Positions 1 to 8,566 of a stretch of 64,000 nucleotides of DNA are shown piece by piece (the first letter of the stretch is position 1; each line of letters opens with the position of its first letter). The stretch is taken from contig NC_005027.1 in the NCBI RefSeq assembly GCF_000196115.1, positions 6,258,001 through 6,322,000 on the forward strand. Reading direction: 5' to 3'. The position numbers were made by a program, and so were the translations under genes. The notes under the pieces were generated by a model. That model was not told the origin of the DNA. It saw only the letters and a list, made by a program, of their open reading frames with translations, and made no database searches. This DNA is from Rhodopirellula baltica SH 1. Its GTDB lineage: Bacteria > Planctomycetota > Planctomycetia > Pirellulales > Pirellulaceae.

Positions 1-676
1 CTCGGTACGGCAGTTGAGCGGCGAGCTTGGCGGGATCTTCGTCCTTGGACAGCGAGATAATTTCGCCACTTGGAACATGGCACGGAACGCAGTCGTACGT
101 CATGAAGACAGGTTCGTAGTAGACGTAGCGACCGTTCGTGGGACCGAGCTCTTTGAAGACGGGCCGGTTGGCCGGACCGATCCGGCTCATCGCCGCATCG
201 TCGGCCAAGTCGACGGCTTTGCTCAGGTCGATCGGATCACCGGACAGCAATCGTTCCAGCCGAGCTCGGAATTGAGGTTCGAGGTCTTGAAGCAGTTTCA
301 GTTCGCTCGGTTCCGTCGGCGCGGTCGGTGCGGGTAGGTTTTCAAACGGTTGCGGATCGTCGAGTCCCAAGATGTCGAACTCGATGTCCTGGCTGAGCAA
401 CTGCGAACGAAGATCGGCGATCTTCTGCCGCGTCATCTCGAGCTTGTTCTCGGGCAAGTGTTCCGTGTAAGTCGCTGCGGCGTGGATGAGCATCATCTCC
501 GTCGCGGCGGCGTCTCGGGCTTGCTGCTGAGTCGTGCTGCTGACCCAGCGATCGGCGAGCAAGAACACCATGCAAAACGCTCCGCACATCAGCACGACCA
601 ACGCCGAGCCAAAGAACAGCAAGCATTTGCGTTCCAGGCTCATCGATGAGAACAGGCTTTGGATGAACCTCAGCAT
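1..676 (-). CDS. Membrane sensor with c-type haem motif (5' part only)
   Basis: The gene runs off the left edge; about 225 codons are visible. It opens with MLRFIQSLFSSMSLERK, then a hydrophobic membrane segment (about residues 18-40), then an extracytoplasmic region. The visible part contains CVPCH (genomic 77-91), a CxxCH haem c attachment motif, in a context resembling DUF3365/Tll0287-like haem-binding domains. Proteins of this layout are often sensor histidine kinases or cyclases with the output domain downstream, but that part lies outside the window, so the output is unknown. The ATG at 676 was chosen because it precedes the membrane segment; an in-frame ATG 33 bases later is the alternative. 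It is divergent from the acidic repeat protein at 999. Haem binding is inferred from the motif only. Confidence 0.7.
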   Translation of the reverse strand, partial: MLRFIQSLFSSMSLERKCLLFFGSALVVLMCGAFCMVFLLADRWVSSTTQQQARDAAATEMMLIHAAATYTEHLPENKLEMTRQKIADLRSQLLSQDIEFDILGLDDPQPFENLPAPTAPTEPSELKLLQDLEPQFRARLERLLSGDPIDLSKAVDLADDAAMSRIGPANRPVFKELGPTNGRYVYYEPVFMTYDCVPCHVPSGEIISLSKDEDPAKLAAQLPYR

Positions 677-998
677 GAGTTTCCAGGGCAGGACTCCGAT
701 TCGGTCAGAACGGTCAAAACCGGTTCCGCCAGACGGAGAAGAGTCGGATGGGAAAGCCCCATTTTGCCTAAAACGGAAGGCCGCGACGAGACGAATTGTG
801 CGTTTCGTGCTCGAAGCCAGTCGTTTCAACCGTTTTTTTTGTCATTCCTTGACTCGGAGGGCACAGAGATTGGTCCGTAAATCGCAGCAGAAATGCTTGT
901 TTGCCCCTCCCGGCACAACTAGGATGCGAGACTAATTCACGATCCCATCCGATCACACTTCGCCTCTTGTTTTCCCGCCTTCTGACTCTGAGAATACG
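677..998. other. Intergenic region between divergent genes
   Basis: This 322-base gap lies between two divergently transcribed genes and should hold both promoters. It contains a T-run near 831-840. I see no convincing gene, RNA or repeat in it. Confidence 0.5.
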
Positions 999-2507
999 AT
1001 GAATCGTTCCCTTCGCCTTGCACTGCAGTGGACGTTGGTGGTCTGCATGATCGCCATTTTGAGCGTCAGTCCCGCTTCGGCCGGATGGCTCTTGAAGCGA
1101 ATTCACAGCAAAAATGCTGACTGCTGTGAAATCGCAACGGACACCTGCTGCACCGCTCCAGAGCCCGTCTGTTGCGTTCCCGCTCCGGAACCCGTTTGCT
1201 GCGAACCAGCACCAATCAGCTGCGAACCAGCCCCGACCTGCTGCGACAGCGTCGAGATCGTCCCAGCTCCAGTCGCTTCGGATGCATGTTGCGGTTCAGT
1301 GGTCTCGCCAATGAGCGAAGGCATCATCATCGAACAACCGATCTACGGTGAATCGACCATCGTTCCCATGGCCGAAGGTCACGTGATCGAAGGCGAAATC
1401 ATGGAAGCTCCCGCGATGCCAGCGGAAGATTCCACTCAGGTTGCTCCGCCCGTTCCCGCTGAATCTGAAGTCGAGCAGCCTGCCATCGAGCCTCAAGCGG
1501 ATCCAGCTGCCAATGCGGAAGTTGAAGACCCCATGCCGATCGAAGAACCTGCTGAAGAAGCACCGGTCGTCGAGCCACCGGCTGAAGAGCCCGTGATGGA
1601 AGAGCCCGCTGTTGAAGAACCTGTCGCAGAAGAGCCTGCGGTGGAAGAACCAGCCGCCGACTTGTTCCCCGCTGAGGACAACCCGTTCCCACAAGATGCA
1701 CCTGCCGAAGAAGCTCCGGCGTTCGACATGCCAGCCGAAGATGCACCCGTTGAGGAAGCTCCCGCGGACGACGCTTTTGGCGATCTGTTCGGTGGTGAGG
1801 CTGAAATGCCAGCTGAGCCTGCCACACCAGATGTGCAGACACCTGATACTCAATCCGTTGACGATTTGTTTGGTGGCGACGCTGCACCGGCCGACCCCGT
1901 GATGCCAGAAACACCAGCGGAAACGCCTGCTGACGATGGTTTTGGCGACCTGTTTGGTGGCGAAGCCGAAGCACCTGCTGACATGCCCGCCGAACAGCCT
2001 GCTGACGATGGCTTTGGTGACTTGTTTGGTGGTGAAGCGGAAGCTCCCGCCGAAGAAGCCATGCCCCAAAAAGGAGGCCTGGACGGACTGTTCGATGACG
2101 CTGCACCTGCCGAAGATGCTCCTGCCGATGGTGGTGGACTGGACGACTTGTTCGGCGACCCACCAGCCGAAGACACTTCGGAATCGGCCATCGACGATTT
2201 GTTTAGCCAAGGCAAACAAAAACTGGCTGATTCGGAAGTCACCCAAGTTGTGACAGAAAAGAAAGTTGCCAAGTCTGTCGATGTCCTGGACAGCACCAAG
2301 ACTCGTACTTGGATTGACAACACCGGCAATTGGGGCACCGACGGCCGTTTGGTCGAAGTCCGTGAGAACGAAATTCAGATTCTGAAAACGAATGGCCGCA
2401 CCTGCACCGTTCCGATGGAACGATTGAGCGACGCGGACCGAGCGTACGTCGATTCGATTCGTGCTCAGGTCAGCGAGTTCTTGTTCGCAATGGCCTCGGC
2501 CGACTGA
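999..2507 (+). CDS. Secreted acidic repeat protein with C-terminal SHD1-like domain
   Basis: This is a 502-residue secreted protein. A signal peptide covers about residues 1-28 and ends SPASAG. A Cys-rich stretch follows (about 42-100) with repeated PEPVCC units. Next is a long Pro/Ala/Glu-rich acidic region in which DDGFGDLFGGEAE-type units recur at least four times. The C-terminus (about 430-495, from RTWIDNTGNW) resembles the SHD1 domain common in planctomycete secreted proteins, with conserved W, G, V-V-L-K-type strands and a final LS-x-x-D motif. Function is unknown; the cysteines and acidic repeats suggest a cell-surface structural or metal- or polymer-binding role (inference). A strong terminator follows at 2569. 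The opposite strand is also open over most of its length, which is a composition effect. Confidence 0.85.
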   Translation: MNRSLRLALQWTLVVCMIAILSVSPASAGWLLKRIHSKNADCCEIATDTCCTAPEPVCCVPAPEPVCCEPAPISCEPAPTCCDSVEIVPAPVASDACCGSVVSPMSEGIIIEQPIYGESTIVPMAEGHVIEGEIMEAPAMPAEDSTQVAPPVPAESEVEQPAIEPQADPAANAEVEDPMPIEEPAEEAPVVEPPAEEPVMEEPAVEEPVAEEPAVEEPAADLFPAEDNPFPQDAPAEEAPAFDMPAEDAPVEEAPADDAFGDLFGGEAEMPAEPATPDVQTPDTQSVDDLFGGDAAPADPVMPETPAETPADDGFGDLFGGEAEAPADMPAEQPADDGFGDLFGGEAEAPAEEAMPQKGGLDGLFDDAAPAEDAPADGGGLDDLFGDPPAEDTSESAIDDLFSQGKQKLADSEVTQVVTEKKVAKSVDVLDSTKTRTWIDNTGNWGTDGRLVEVRENEIQILKTNGRTCTVPMERLSDADRAYVDSIRAQVSEFLFAMASAD

Positions 2508-2568
2508 GTTGAAAACCTTCTTGTTCGAGCGTGCTCGAGCAAGAAAAATCTCGCCTGAAAACATGAAA

Positions 2569-2602
2569 CGCCTGGCAGCCCGCAAGCTGTCGGGCGTTTT
2601 TT
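2569..2602 (+). terminator. Rho-independent terminator
   Basis: An 11-bp stem (2569-2579 with 2586-2596, two G-T pairs, loop CCGCAA) is followed directly by six T residues. It terminates the acidic repeat protein gene ending at 2507. Confidence 0.85.
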
Positions 2603-2777
2603 GTTTTGGCACTCAAGCTTGGGCCCGACTCAGCCGAATAGAACGGTATCAGCGATTGAATTCGCTTTGAGCAACGAAGAGTCTTCGAGGATGGTCGGGC
2701 TTGACGAAAAAGCACGGGTTTCCTAACTTGCTCAGCTTGTGCAACAGTCAGTCTTTGACCGGCTCGACGCACGTGAA

Positions 2778-2850
2778 GGCGACGTGGCCAAGTGGCTAAG
2801 GCGAAGGATTGCAAATCCTTTATTCGTGGGTTCGAATCCCACCGTCGCCT
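2778..2850 (+). tRNA. tRNA-Cys (GCA)
   Basis: A 73-nt cloverleaf. The acceptor stem is GGCGACG with CGTCGCC, the anticodon stem AAGGA/TCCTT encloses loop TTGCAAA (anticodon GCA), and the T arm is GTGGG-TTCGAAT-CCCAC. The 3' CCA is not encoded. It lies 109 bases upstream of tRNA-Lys on the same strand. Confidence 0.95.
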
Positions 2851-2959
2851 CTGATGATTGCCGGATGCTTTTGGATCGCGACCCATTTTCAATGGGCCGA
2901 AACAGAGCTACCATCATCAACCAAATGAGTGAGATCAGGCGACACGCCGTCTCACCATC

Positions 2960-3032
2960 GCCCTTGTAGCTCAGTTGGTAGAGCAACGGACTCTTAATCC
3001 GTGGGTCCTAGGTTCGAGCCCTAGCGGGGGCA
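2960..3032 (+). tRNA. tRNA-Lys (CTT)
   Basis: A 73-nt cloverleaf. The acceptor is GCCCTTG with CGGGGGC (two G-T pairs), the anticodon stem ACGGA/TCCGT encloses loop CTCTTAA (anticodon CTT), and the T arm is CCTAG-GTTCGAG-CCCTAG-like. CCA is not encoded. The integrase gene begins about 120 bases downstream, so this tRNA 3' end is the likely integration target of the island. No second copy of its 3' end was found further right. Confidence 0.95.
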
Positions 3033-3154
3033 TTGAGGCTAAAACGACGTGATTAGCGGACTTTCCGCGACCTGCCGAATGTCGGCAGAGCACGCTTTCA
3101 ACGAACGGCCAAGCGGGAACTTTCCCGTTTGGCTCAACCATGAAAGGTGCTGTC
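3033..3154 (+). other. tRNA/integrase junction with two hairpins (candidate attL arm region)
   Basis: Between tRNA-Lys and the integrase lie two inverted repeats: CTGCCGA-ATG-TCGGCAG (3072-3088) and an 11-bp stem at 3109-3132 ending just before the integrase start. Such hairpins beside an integrase often serve as integrase or excisionase binding arms or translational control. That role is inference. Confidence 0.4.
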
Positions 3155-4327
3155 ATGCCCAAACTCACTCAAGCCTTGCCTCAATACCGCAAGCATTCTA
3201 GCGGCCAAGCTCGTGTAACCATCAATGGACGCGACTATTTGCTCGGCCCGTACGGTACGAAAGCCAGCCGCACGATGTACGACCGCGTCATCGCGGAGTA
3301 TCTCGCGTCTGGACGAAGTTCTTCCTTCGGCGTCCGGGATAGCTCAATCACGCTCGCGATGCTGATGGTTGACTACGCTCGGTTCGCGAAAGCCTATTAC
3401 GGAACCGGCAAGAACTCCGAGTGGCATCGAATCAAGTATGCCATTCGCCCGATCAAGAGCTATTACGCATCCCTTCCGGCTTGTGAGTTTGGCCCCAGTC
3501 ACTTCAAGGTTGTCCGAGAGTCGATGATCAATGATGGGTGGGCAAGGACCAACATCAACGCGAATATGAAGCGGATTGTCCGGATGATGAAATGGGCTGC
3601 CGCCGAGGGGAAACTTCCTGCCAGCGTTTTTGAAACGCTTCGATTGATTCCCGGTCTCAAGAAAGGAAGGACAGAGGCCAGGGAGAGTGAGCCGGTCCAA
3701 CCTGTCGATCCAATCGTGGTGCAGAAAACCCTGCCTCACTTGCCGGACGTTGTCGCTGATATGGTTCGGATCCAGGAACTGGCCGGATGCCGTCCAGGTG
3801 AGGTGTGTAAGCTCACTCCGTCAATGATCGATCGAAGCGGTGAAGTCTGGCTCGCCTCGATCGAAGATCACAAGACGGCTCACCACGGACACCGACGAAG
3901 CTTCCCGCTTGGCCCCAAGGCACAAGCGATTTTGCTGCCCTACCTGGATCGCGGTCCCAACGAGTGTCTGTTTCGTCCGGTGGATACGGACAAACGCCGT
4001 CGTGCCGCTGCGAGCCGGGCCCGCACAACTCCGAAGTCGTGTGGGAACCGCAAAGGAACCAATCGCAAACGGAATCCCAAACGAAAGCCAGGAGTCGCCT
4101 ACACGACCTCTACCTATGGAAAAGCAATCGGTAGGGCGGCGAAGAAAGCAAAGGTCGATCACTGGTCACCGAATCAACTTCGCCACAGTCGAGCGACTGT
4201 CATTCGCAAAGAGTTTGGGCTGGAAGCCGCTCAGGTTGTTCTAGGGCACAAGTCCGCGGATATCACCCAGACGTACGCTGAGCGAGACGCAGCCTTGGCA
4301 TTCGAGGTTGCCCGAAAGATCGGCTGA
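3155..4327 (+). CDS. Tyrosine recombinase / integrase
   Basis: A site-specific recombinase that would integrate and excise the island. The protein (390 residues from ATG 3155) has an N-terminal SAM-like DNA-binding part (about 60-165) and a C-terminal catalytic domain with the expected residues: Arg in AGCRPGEV (about 211), His/Arg in LRHSRAT (about 342-345), His in LGHKS (about 364), and the nucleophile Tyr in QTYAE (about 373). I chose ATG 3155 over the in-frame ATG 3140 because AAAGG lies 7 bases before it and the MPKL start fits planctomycete integrases as I recall them. A basic KRNPKRK stretch is inserted before the second catalytic block. Its position right after tRNA-Lys supports tRNA-targeted integration. 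Confidence 0.93.
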   Translation: MPKLTQALPQYRKHSSGQARVTINGRDYLLGPYGTKASRTMYDRVIAEYLASGRSSSFGVRDSSITLAMLMVDYARFAKAYYGTGKNSEWHRIKYAIRPIKSYYASLPACEFGPSHFKVVRESMINDGWARTNINANMKRIVRMMKWAAAEGKLPASVFETLRLIPGLKKGRTEARESEPVQPVDPIVVQKTLPHLPDVVADMVRIQELAGCRPGEVCKLTPSMIDRSGEVWLASIEDHKTAHHGHRRSFPLGPKAQAILLPYLDRGPNECLFRPVDTDKRRRAAASRARTTPKSCGNRKGTNRKRNPKRKPGVAYTTSTYGKAIGRAAKKAKVDHWSPNQLRHSRATVIRKEFGLEAAQVVLGHKSADITQTYAERDAALAFEVARKIG

Positions 4328-4795
4328 TCTTGTTTCAGCTTGAGGACAACACGAAGGGCTCTTGATCAGAGTCCTTCGTGGGATGGGCTACCTGTAGCTC
4401 TCAACCACTGATGGATGGAATGGGTGAGTCGGACAAGTCTATTGCGAGTGATCAAGCAGTTTGTCTGTCAGAAAATTCTTGCCCCGAGACCGTGACCTGT
4501 CCCCCTGGCGGTTCCAGTGGTCCGGCAATCTGAATTGCAAGAACATTCTCTTTGCTATGTTCGGCTGAACGACGCAATGAAAATGTCGGGACGACGGAGT
4601 CTTGCAGCCGAGCGATCAACACCTGTTAACCACCGGAGTTCGAACCGCAATTGCTATGGAACCTGAACCACAAGAGTCCCAGTCGCAAACGGGAGTTACG
4701 TGACCGACGCTCGTTCTAGCTGCACTCCACCGTGTGAGCGACGAATTGGTGTGGGGGCTTGCTAGGTAGGACCTAAGTTGGATCCACGACGGGAG
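4328..4795. other. Non-coding region between convergent genes
   Basis: This 468-base gap separates the integrase from the GIY-YIG gene transcribed towards it. From 4359 on it belongs to the large direct repeat and recurs at 19184-19620. A 14-base sequence starting ACGGGAGTTA occurs at 4689 and again exactly 100 bases later at 4789. I see no gene or recognisable RNA. Confidence 0.5.
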
Positions 4796-5656
4796 TTAAG
4801 TGTCATCGATCTCGTTGGTTTCTCGGTGGATCTCGCTCAGCGTCGCACCGGATAAGTCCTTCCATTCCGTCCACCCGTTCGCGCTAGCACCGAGCACGAC
4901 TGAGCTGGGAGAAGGGAAAAGGTAGTCCTGAAGGTAGAAGTAGTTTCCGTGACGCTCTTCAAGGATTCCCGACTCGATCATCTTCTGACGTTGTGAATGG
5001 ACTGAATCCGGCGCCGACGCCGTGAACTCGGTTCGTGATCGGCTTCCCTGACGGACAACGAATCCATCCTCTACCAATTCGCCGGTCGCATCGCATCCTC
5101 GTGAGCGGATGAAGAATCGAGACGTTGGGCCAGCTGTCTTCGAGACTGGTTCGAACACCGGGTACCCGAGAGTCGAGACAAGGGTGCTGATGGTTTCGAA
5201 CACGTCGAGCAATTCGGCTTCCATCGGCTCAGGGACGTAGATTGACGTCTCCGGTACCTGCCCATTGTCCAGTGAGAAACGATTCACCTCCTTGGCCTTC
5301 TGCATGCAATGCCATTCCAAATAGCGTATGTGAGCCTGCGTGAAGTTCTGCGTTTTCGACACGCAAAAGACCGCTGTCTTCCAGAATGTTTTCGTCTTGT
5401 TGTGGCTGTCAAATCGCTTTCGGGCATCCTCAGTCTGCCCAACGTAGACAATTGGTTTTGCGCCCTCCTCGTCTTCACCGAAAAGGAAATAGACTCTCGG
5501 TAAAGTGAGTTCTTGCCGCGACTTCCCCTGGGCGAGATCGCTACGAGGAATCAGCACGGCCTGCACGATTCGGGTGGTGATTTCGGCGATCCGGATTCCA
5601 CGTGGTTCACCGGTGGGCAAGTAGATCTGAATCGTTTTCGCGGTCGGTGATGTCAT
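4796..5656 (-). CDS. GIY-YIG nuclease family protein with DUF4357 (copy A)
   Basis: A 286-residue protein. The GIY-YIG core is visible as VYFLFGEDEEG followed by IVYVGQTEDARKRFDSHN, with F and V replacing classical positions of the first motif. The C-terminal part (FPSPSSVVLGASANGWTEWKD) matches DUF4357, a module often attached to GIY-YIG proteins encoded next to type I R-M genes. I chose ATG 5656 because AGAGGGA lies just upstream; an upstream alternative start exists at 5689. It is divergent from hsdM, about 170 bases away, so the two may share a control region. An accessory defence or DNA-repair role is inference. The copy at 19621-20481 encodes an identical protein. Confidence 0.8.
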   Translation of the reverse strand: MTSPTAKTIQIYLPTGEPRGIRIAEITTRIVQAVLIPRSDLAQGKSRQELTLPRVYFLFGEDEEGAKPIVYVGQTEDARKRFDSHNKTKTFWKTAVFCVSKTQNFTQAHIRYLEWHCMQKAKEVNRFSLDNGQVPETSIYVPEPMEAELLDVFETISTLVSTLGYPVFEPVSKTAGPTSRFFIRSRGCDATGELVEDGFVVRQGSRSRTEFTASAPDSVHSQRQKMIESGILEERHGNYFYLQDYLFPSPSSVVLGASANGWTEWKDLSGATLSEIHRETNEIDDT

Positions 5657-5827
5657 TCTGTCCCTCTGGTTGCTGCCGACCTCCAGCATATTGCGGGGGT
5701 CCGAATTTTGATAGGCTGTCGCCCCTTCGGCTCGATCTGGAAACGGCTGCGTCCACGCTGTGGGGATCCGTTACGGTGCGGGACCGTCGAAGAGACAACA
5801 ACAACGAGTTCCGCATGGAGAAGCGAA

Positions 5828-7366
5828 TTGATCACGGGTGAAATCAAGAGCAAGGTCGACAGGCTCTGGGACGCGTTTTGGACGGGCGGGATCTCGAATC
5901 CGCTGGAGGTGATGGAGCAAATCACGTATCTGCTGTTCATCAAACGCCTCGACGATCTGCATACGCTCGAAGAAAACAAAGCCAACCGCACCAAGAAGCC
6001 GATGGAAAATCGGATCTTCCCCGAGGGCAAGGACGAAAAGAAACGCTCCTACGAAGACCTCCGCTGGTCGCGGTTCAAACACTTCGAGCCCAAGGAAATG
6101 TTCGATGTGGTCAACGAGCACGTCTTTCCGTTTCTGCGAACGCTCGGTGGTGACGGATCGACGTACACCAAGCACATGAAAGACGCTCGGTTCACGATCC
6201 CCACACCGGCGCTGCTGGCCCGAGTCGTGGACATGATCGACCAAGTGCCGATGGAGGATCGGGACACCAAGGGCGATCTGTACGAATACATGCTGGGCAA
6301 GATCGCCTCAGCGGGACAGAACGGGCAATTCCGAACGCCGCGTCACATCATCGAATTGATGGTGGAACTGACCGTACCGACGCCGACCGACGTGATCTGC
6401 GATCCGGCTTGCGGAACGGCTGGGTTCTTGGTCGTGGCGGGTGAGTACCTGCGTGAAAAACATCCCGAAGTCCTCCGCGATGCCAAGCTGAAAAAGCACT
6501 TTCATGGCGACATGTTCCACGGCTTCGACTTCGACAGCACGATGCTGCGGATCGGCAGCATGAACATGCTGCTGCACGGCGTGGAGAATCCCGACATCGT
6601 CTACCGCGACTCGTTGGCTCAGGAACACGGTGCGGAGGAAGAACGCTACTCGCTGGTGCTGGCCAATCCTCCGTTCGCTGGCTCGCTGGATTACGAGAGC
6701 TGTGCCAAGGACTTGTTGCAAATCGTCAAGACGAAGAAGACCGAGCTGCTGTTTCTGACGCTGTTCCTGCGGTTGCTCAAGCCCGGTGGCCGCGCGGCGA
6801 TCATCGTCCCCGACGGCGTGTTGTTCGGATCGTCGAAGGCCCACAAGACGCTGCGGAAGATGTTGGTCGAGGATCAGAAGCTGGACGGGATCATCTCGAT
6901 GCCCGGCGGCGTGTTCAAGCCGTATGCGGGCGTCTCGACGGCGATCGTGTTGTTCACCAAGACCAACTCGGGCGGCACCAAGCACGTTTGGTTCTACGAC
7001 ATGCAGGCCGATGGCAAGTCGCTGGACGACAAGCGAACCGAGTTGTTACCACCGGAAAAGCAAGGCCCAGCGCCGACGGCGAAGCTGACGGGGGACGAGC
7101 ACGCCAAGAACAACTTGCCCGACATTTTGCAACGATGGAGCAAGCGGGACAAGTCCGAGCGAAAGAACGAGCGAACGGCGCAGAGCTTTTGCGTGCCGAA
7201 GTCGGACATCGTCGAGCAAGGTTACGACTTGTCGATCAACCGTTACAAGGAAGTCGTCCACGAAGAAGTCGACCATCGCCCCCCGCAAGCGATTCTGGAT
7301 GAGTTGGAAAGCATCGAGACAGAGATCACCCAAGGCATGAAGCAACTGCGGGGGATGCTGAAGTGA
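5828..7366 (+). CDS. hsdM: Type I restriction-modification methyltransferase HsdM (copy A)
   Basis: The N6-adenine methyltransferase subunit, expected to act as M2S1 and with HsdR in the restriction complex. It has 512 residues from TTG 5828, preceded by GGAG at a 7-base spacing; the resulting (M)ITGEIKSKVDRLWDAFW is the standard family start. The frame stays open upstream to 5708 but that part has no family similarity. Visible motifs are the N-terminal HsdM_N helical region (SNPLEVMEQITYLLFIKRLD), GQFRTPRHI (about 164), SAM-binding DPACGTAGF (about 191), and catalytic NPPF (about 279). It overlaps hsdS by 4 bases (GTGA), so the two are translationally coupled. Confidence 0.95.
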   Translation: MITGEIKSKVDRLWDAFWTGGISNPLEVMEQITYLLFIKRLDDLHTLEENKANRTKKPMENRIFPEGKDEKKRSYEDLRWSRFKHFEPKEMFDVVNEHVFPFLRTLGGDGSTYTKHMKDARFTIPTPALLARVVDMIDQVPMEDRDTKGDLYEYMLGKIASAGQNGQFRTPRHIIELMVELTVPTPTDVICDPACGTAGFLVVAGEYLREKHPEVLRDAKLKKHFHGDMFHGFDFDSTMLRIGSMNMLLHGVENPDIVYRDSLAQEHGAEEERYSLVLANPPFAGSLDYESCAKDLLQIVKTKKTELLFLTLFLRLLKPGGRAAIIVPDGVLFGSSKAHKTLRKMLVEDQKLDGIISMPGGVFKPYAGVSTAIVLFTKTNSGGTKHVWFYDMQADGKSLDDKRTELLPPEKQGPAPTAKLTGDEHAKNNLPDILQRWSKRDKSERKNERTAQSFCVPKSDIVEQGYDLSINRYKEVVHEEVDHRPPQAILDELESIETEITQGMKQLRGMLK

Positions 7367-8544
7367 AATCTCATGAAACCCCGGCGGGCTGGTCTTTGAC
7401 AAAGCTCTCCGAAATTTGCGATCCGAATGCACCAATCATGTACGGCATCCTTCAGCCAGGTCCAGTAATCCTGGATGGCGTTCCTTACGTTCGCCCTAGT
7501 GAAATTGATCCTGACCGCATCCGTCTTGAAGACATAAAACGAACGACACCGGAAATTGCAGAACGCTATCGCAGATCGACTCTTCAAACCGAGGACTTGC
7601 TCATCACAATTGTCGGCACGTTGGGACGAATCGCGGTTGTACCGCCCGAGTTGAATGGTGCGAACATAACGCAGTCGTCAGCACGTATCCGACTAAACCG
7701 AAAAACAGCAAATCTCCGATACATTCGACAGTTGCTTCGCTCGCCAATTGCAATAAGGCAGTACGACTTTCACCGACTTGGGACTGGTGTCCCCCGACTA
7801 AACATCCATCATGTGCGTGATTTGCAGATTCCCCTTCCGCCGCTTTCGGAGCAGAAGCGGATCGCGGAGATCTTGGATCGGGCGGAGGCGTTGCGAGCCA
7901 AGCGTCGCGCCGCCCTCGCCCTCCTCGACGAACTCACCCAATCCATCTTCCTCGACATGTTCGGCGATCCGGTGAGTAATCCCAAGGGCTGGCCGGTGGA
8001 GTCGCTTTCAGACCTGGGGAAAATAACAACGGGTGGAACTCCATCGAGCAAAAAGGAAGGCATGTTTGGAGGAACAGTTCCGTTCGTGACTCCGGGCGAC
8101 TTGGAATCAGACGAATTACCCAAGCGAACTTTAAGTGACCACGGCGCAAGCGAGGCCAAGACTGTTCCGGCTGGAGCGACGTTCGTGTGCTGTATTGGCG
8201 CGACCATCGGGAAAATGGGGCAGGCATCTGTGCGAAGCGCTTTTAACCAGCAGCTCAACGCTATCGAATGGTCGAACAGCGTCAATGATGATTTTGGACT
8301 GGGTGTGTTGCGGTTCTTCAAGAAACTGATCGCAACATGGGGTGCATCAACTACGCTTCCAATCCTAAAAAAGTCTTCTTTTGAAAAGATTGAGATTCCT
8401 GTTCCTCCCATCGAGTCTCAAGCGATCTACGCAGACCGCAAATCCGAGATTGAACAATTGAGAAGTCTTCACCGCAATTCGCTTAGCGAGCTAGACCAAC
8501 TCTTCGCCTCCCTCCAACACCGGGCGTTTCGAGGGGAACTATGA
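7363..8544 (+). CDS. hsdS: Type I specificity subunit HsdS (copy A, specificity 1)
   Basis: The DNA-recognition subunit, 393 residues, with GTG start overlapping the hsdM stop. The layout is TRD1 (about 1-150), central conserved helices (about 155-200, from IPLPPLSEQKR to LDELTQSIF), TRD2 (about 205-350, starting near NPKGWPVESL) and a C-terminal conserved segment ending LFASLQHRAFRGEL. Both TRDs differ completely from those of the second hsdS at 22188, whereas the central block is identical at DNA level over 124 bases. The recognition sequence cannot be predicted here. hsdR follows after 22 bases. Confidence 0.93.
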   Translation: MKSHETPAGWSLTKLSEICDPNAPIMYGILQPGPVILDGVPYVRPSEIDPDRIRLEDIKRTTPEIAERYRRSTLQTEDLLITIVGTLGRIAVVPPELNGANITQSSARIRLNRKTANLRYIRQLLRSPIAIRQYDFHRLGTGVPRLNIHHVRDLQIPLPPLSEQKRIAEILDRAEALRAKRRAALALLDELTQSIFLDMFGDPVSNPKGWPVESLSDLGKITTGGTPSSKKEGMFGGTVPFVTPGDLESDELPKRTLSDHGASEAKTVPAGATFVCCIGATIGKMGQASVRSAFNQQLNAIEWSNSVNDDFGLGVLRFFKKLIATWGASTTLPILKKSSFEKIEIPVPPIESQAIYADRKSEIEQLRSLHRNSLSELDQLFASLQHRAFRGEL

Positions 8545-8566
8545 TGACGGAAAACGAGGGCACGCG

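Larger units (their letters stand above)
4359..7366. repeat. Large direct repeat, copy A (3.0 kb)
   Basis: This segment recurs at 19184-22191 with a constant offset of 14,825 bp. It covers a non-coding leader, the GIY-YIG/DUF4357 gene and hsdM, ending where hsdS begins. I see no differences from 4359 to about 5987; scattered single-base differences appear from there to the end. Homology resumes as shorter blocks inside hsdS and in the 5' end of hsdR. Confidence 0.95.

Noticed and set aside
1296-2612. 438-codon open frame antisense to the acidic repeat protein
   Set aside because: It is a composition shadow of the Glu/Pro/Ala-rich gene on the plus strand, has no ribosome site, and overlaps the terminator.
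4689-4802. 14-base direct repeats 100 bp apart in the non-coding leader
   Set aside because: Only two imperfect copies; likely chance, and no supporting context.
5708-5827. Upstream extension of the hsdM frame
   Set aside because: The extra 40 residues have no family similarity, while TTG 5828 has a good ribosome site and gives the canonical HsdM start.
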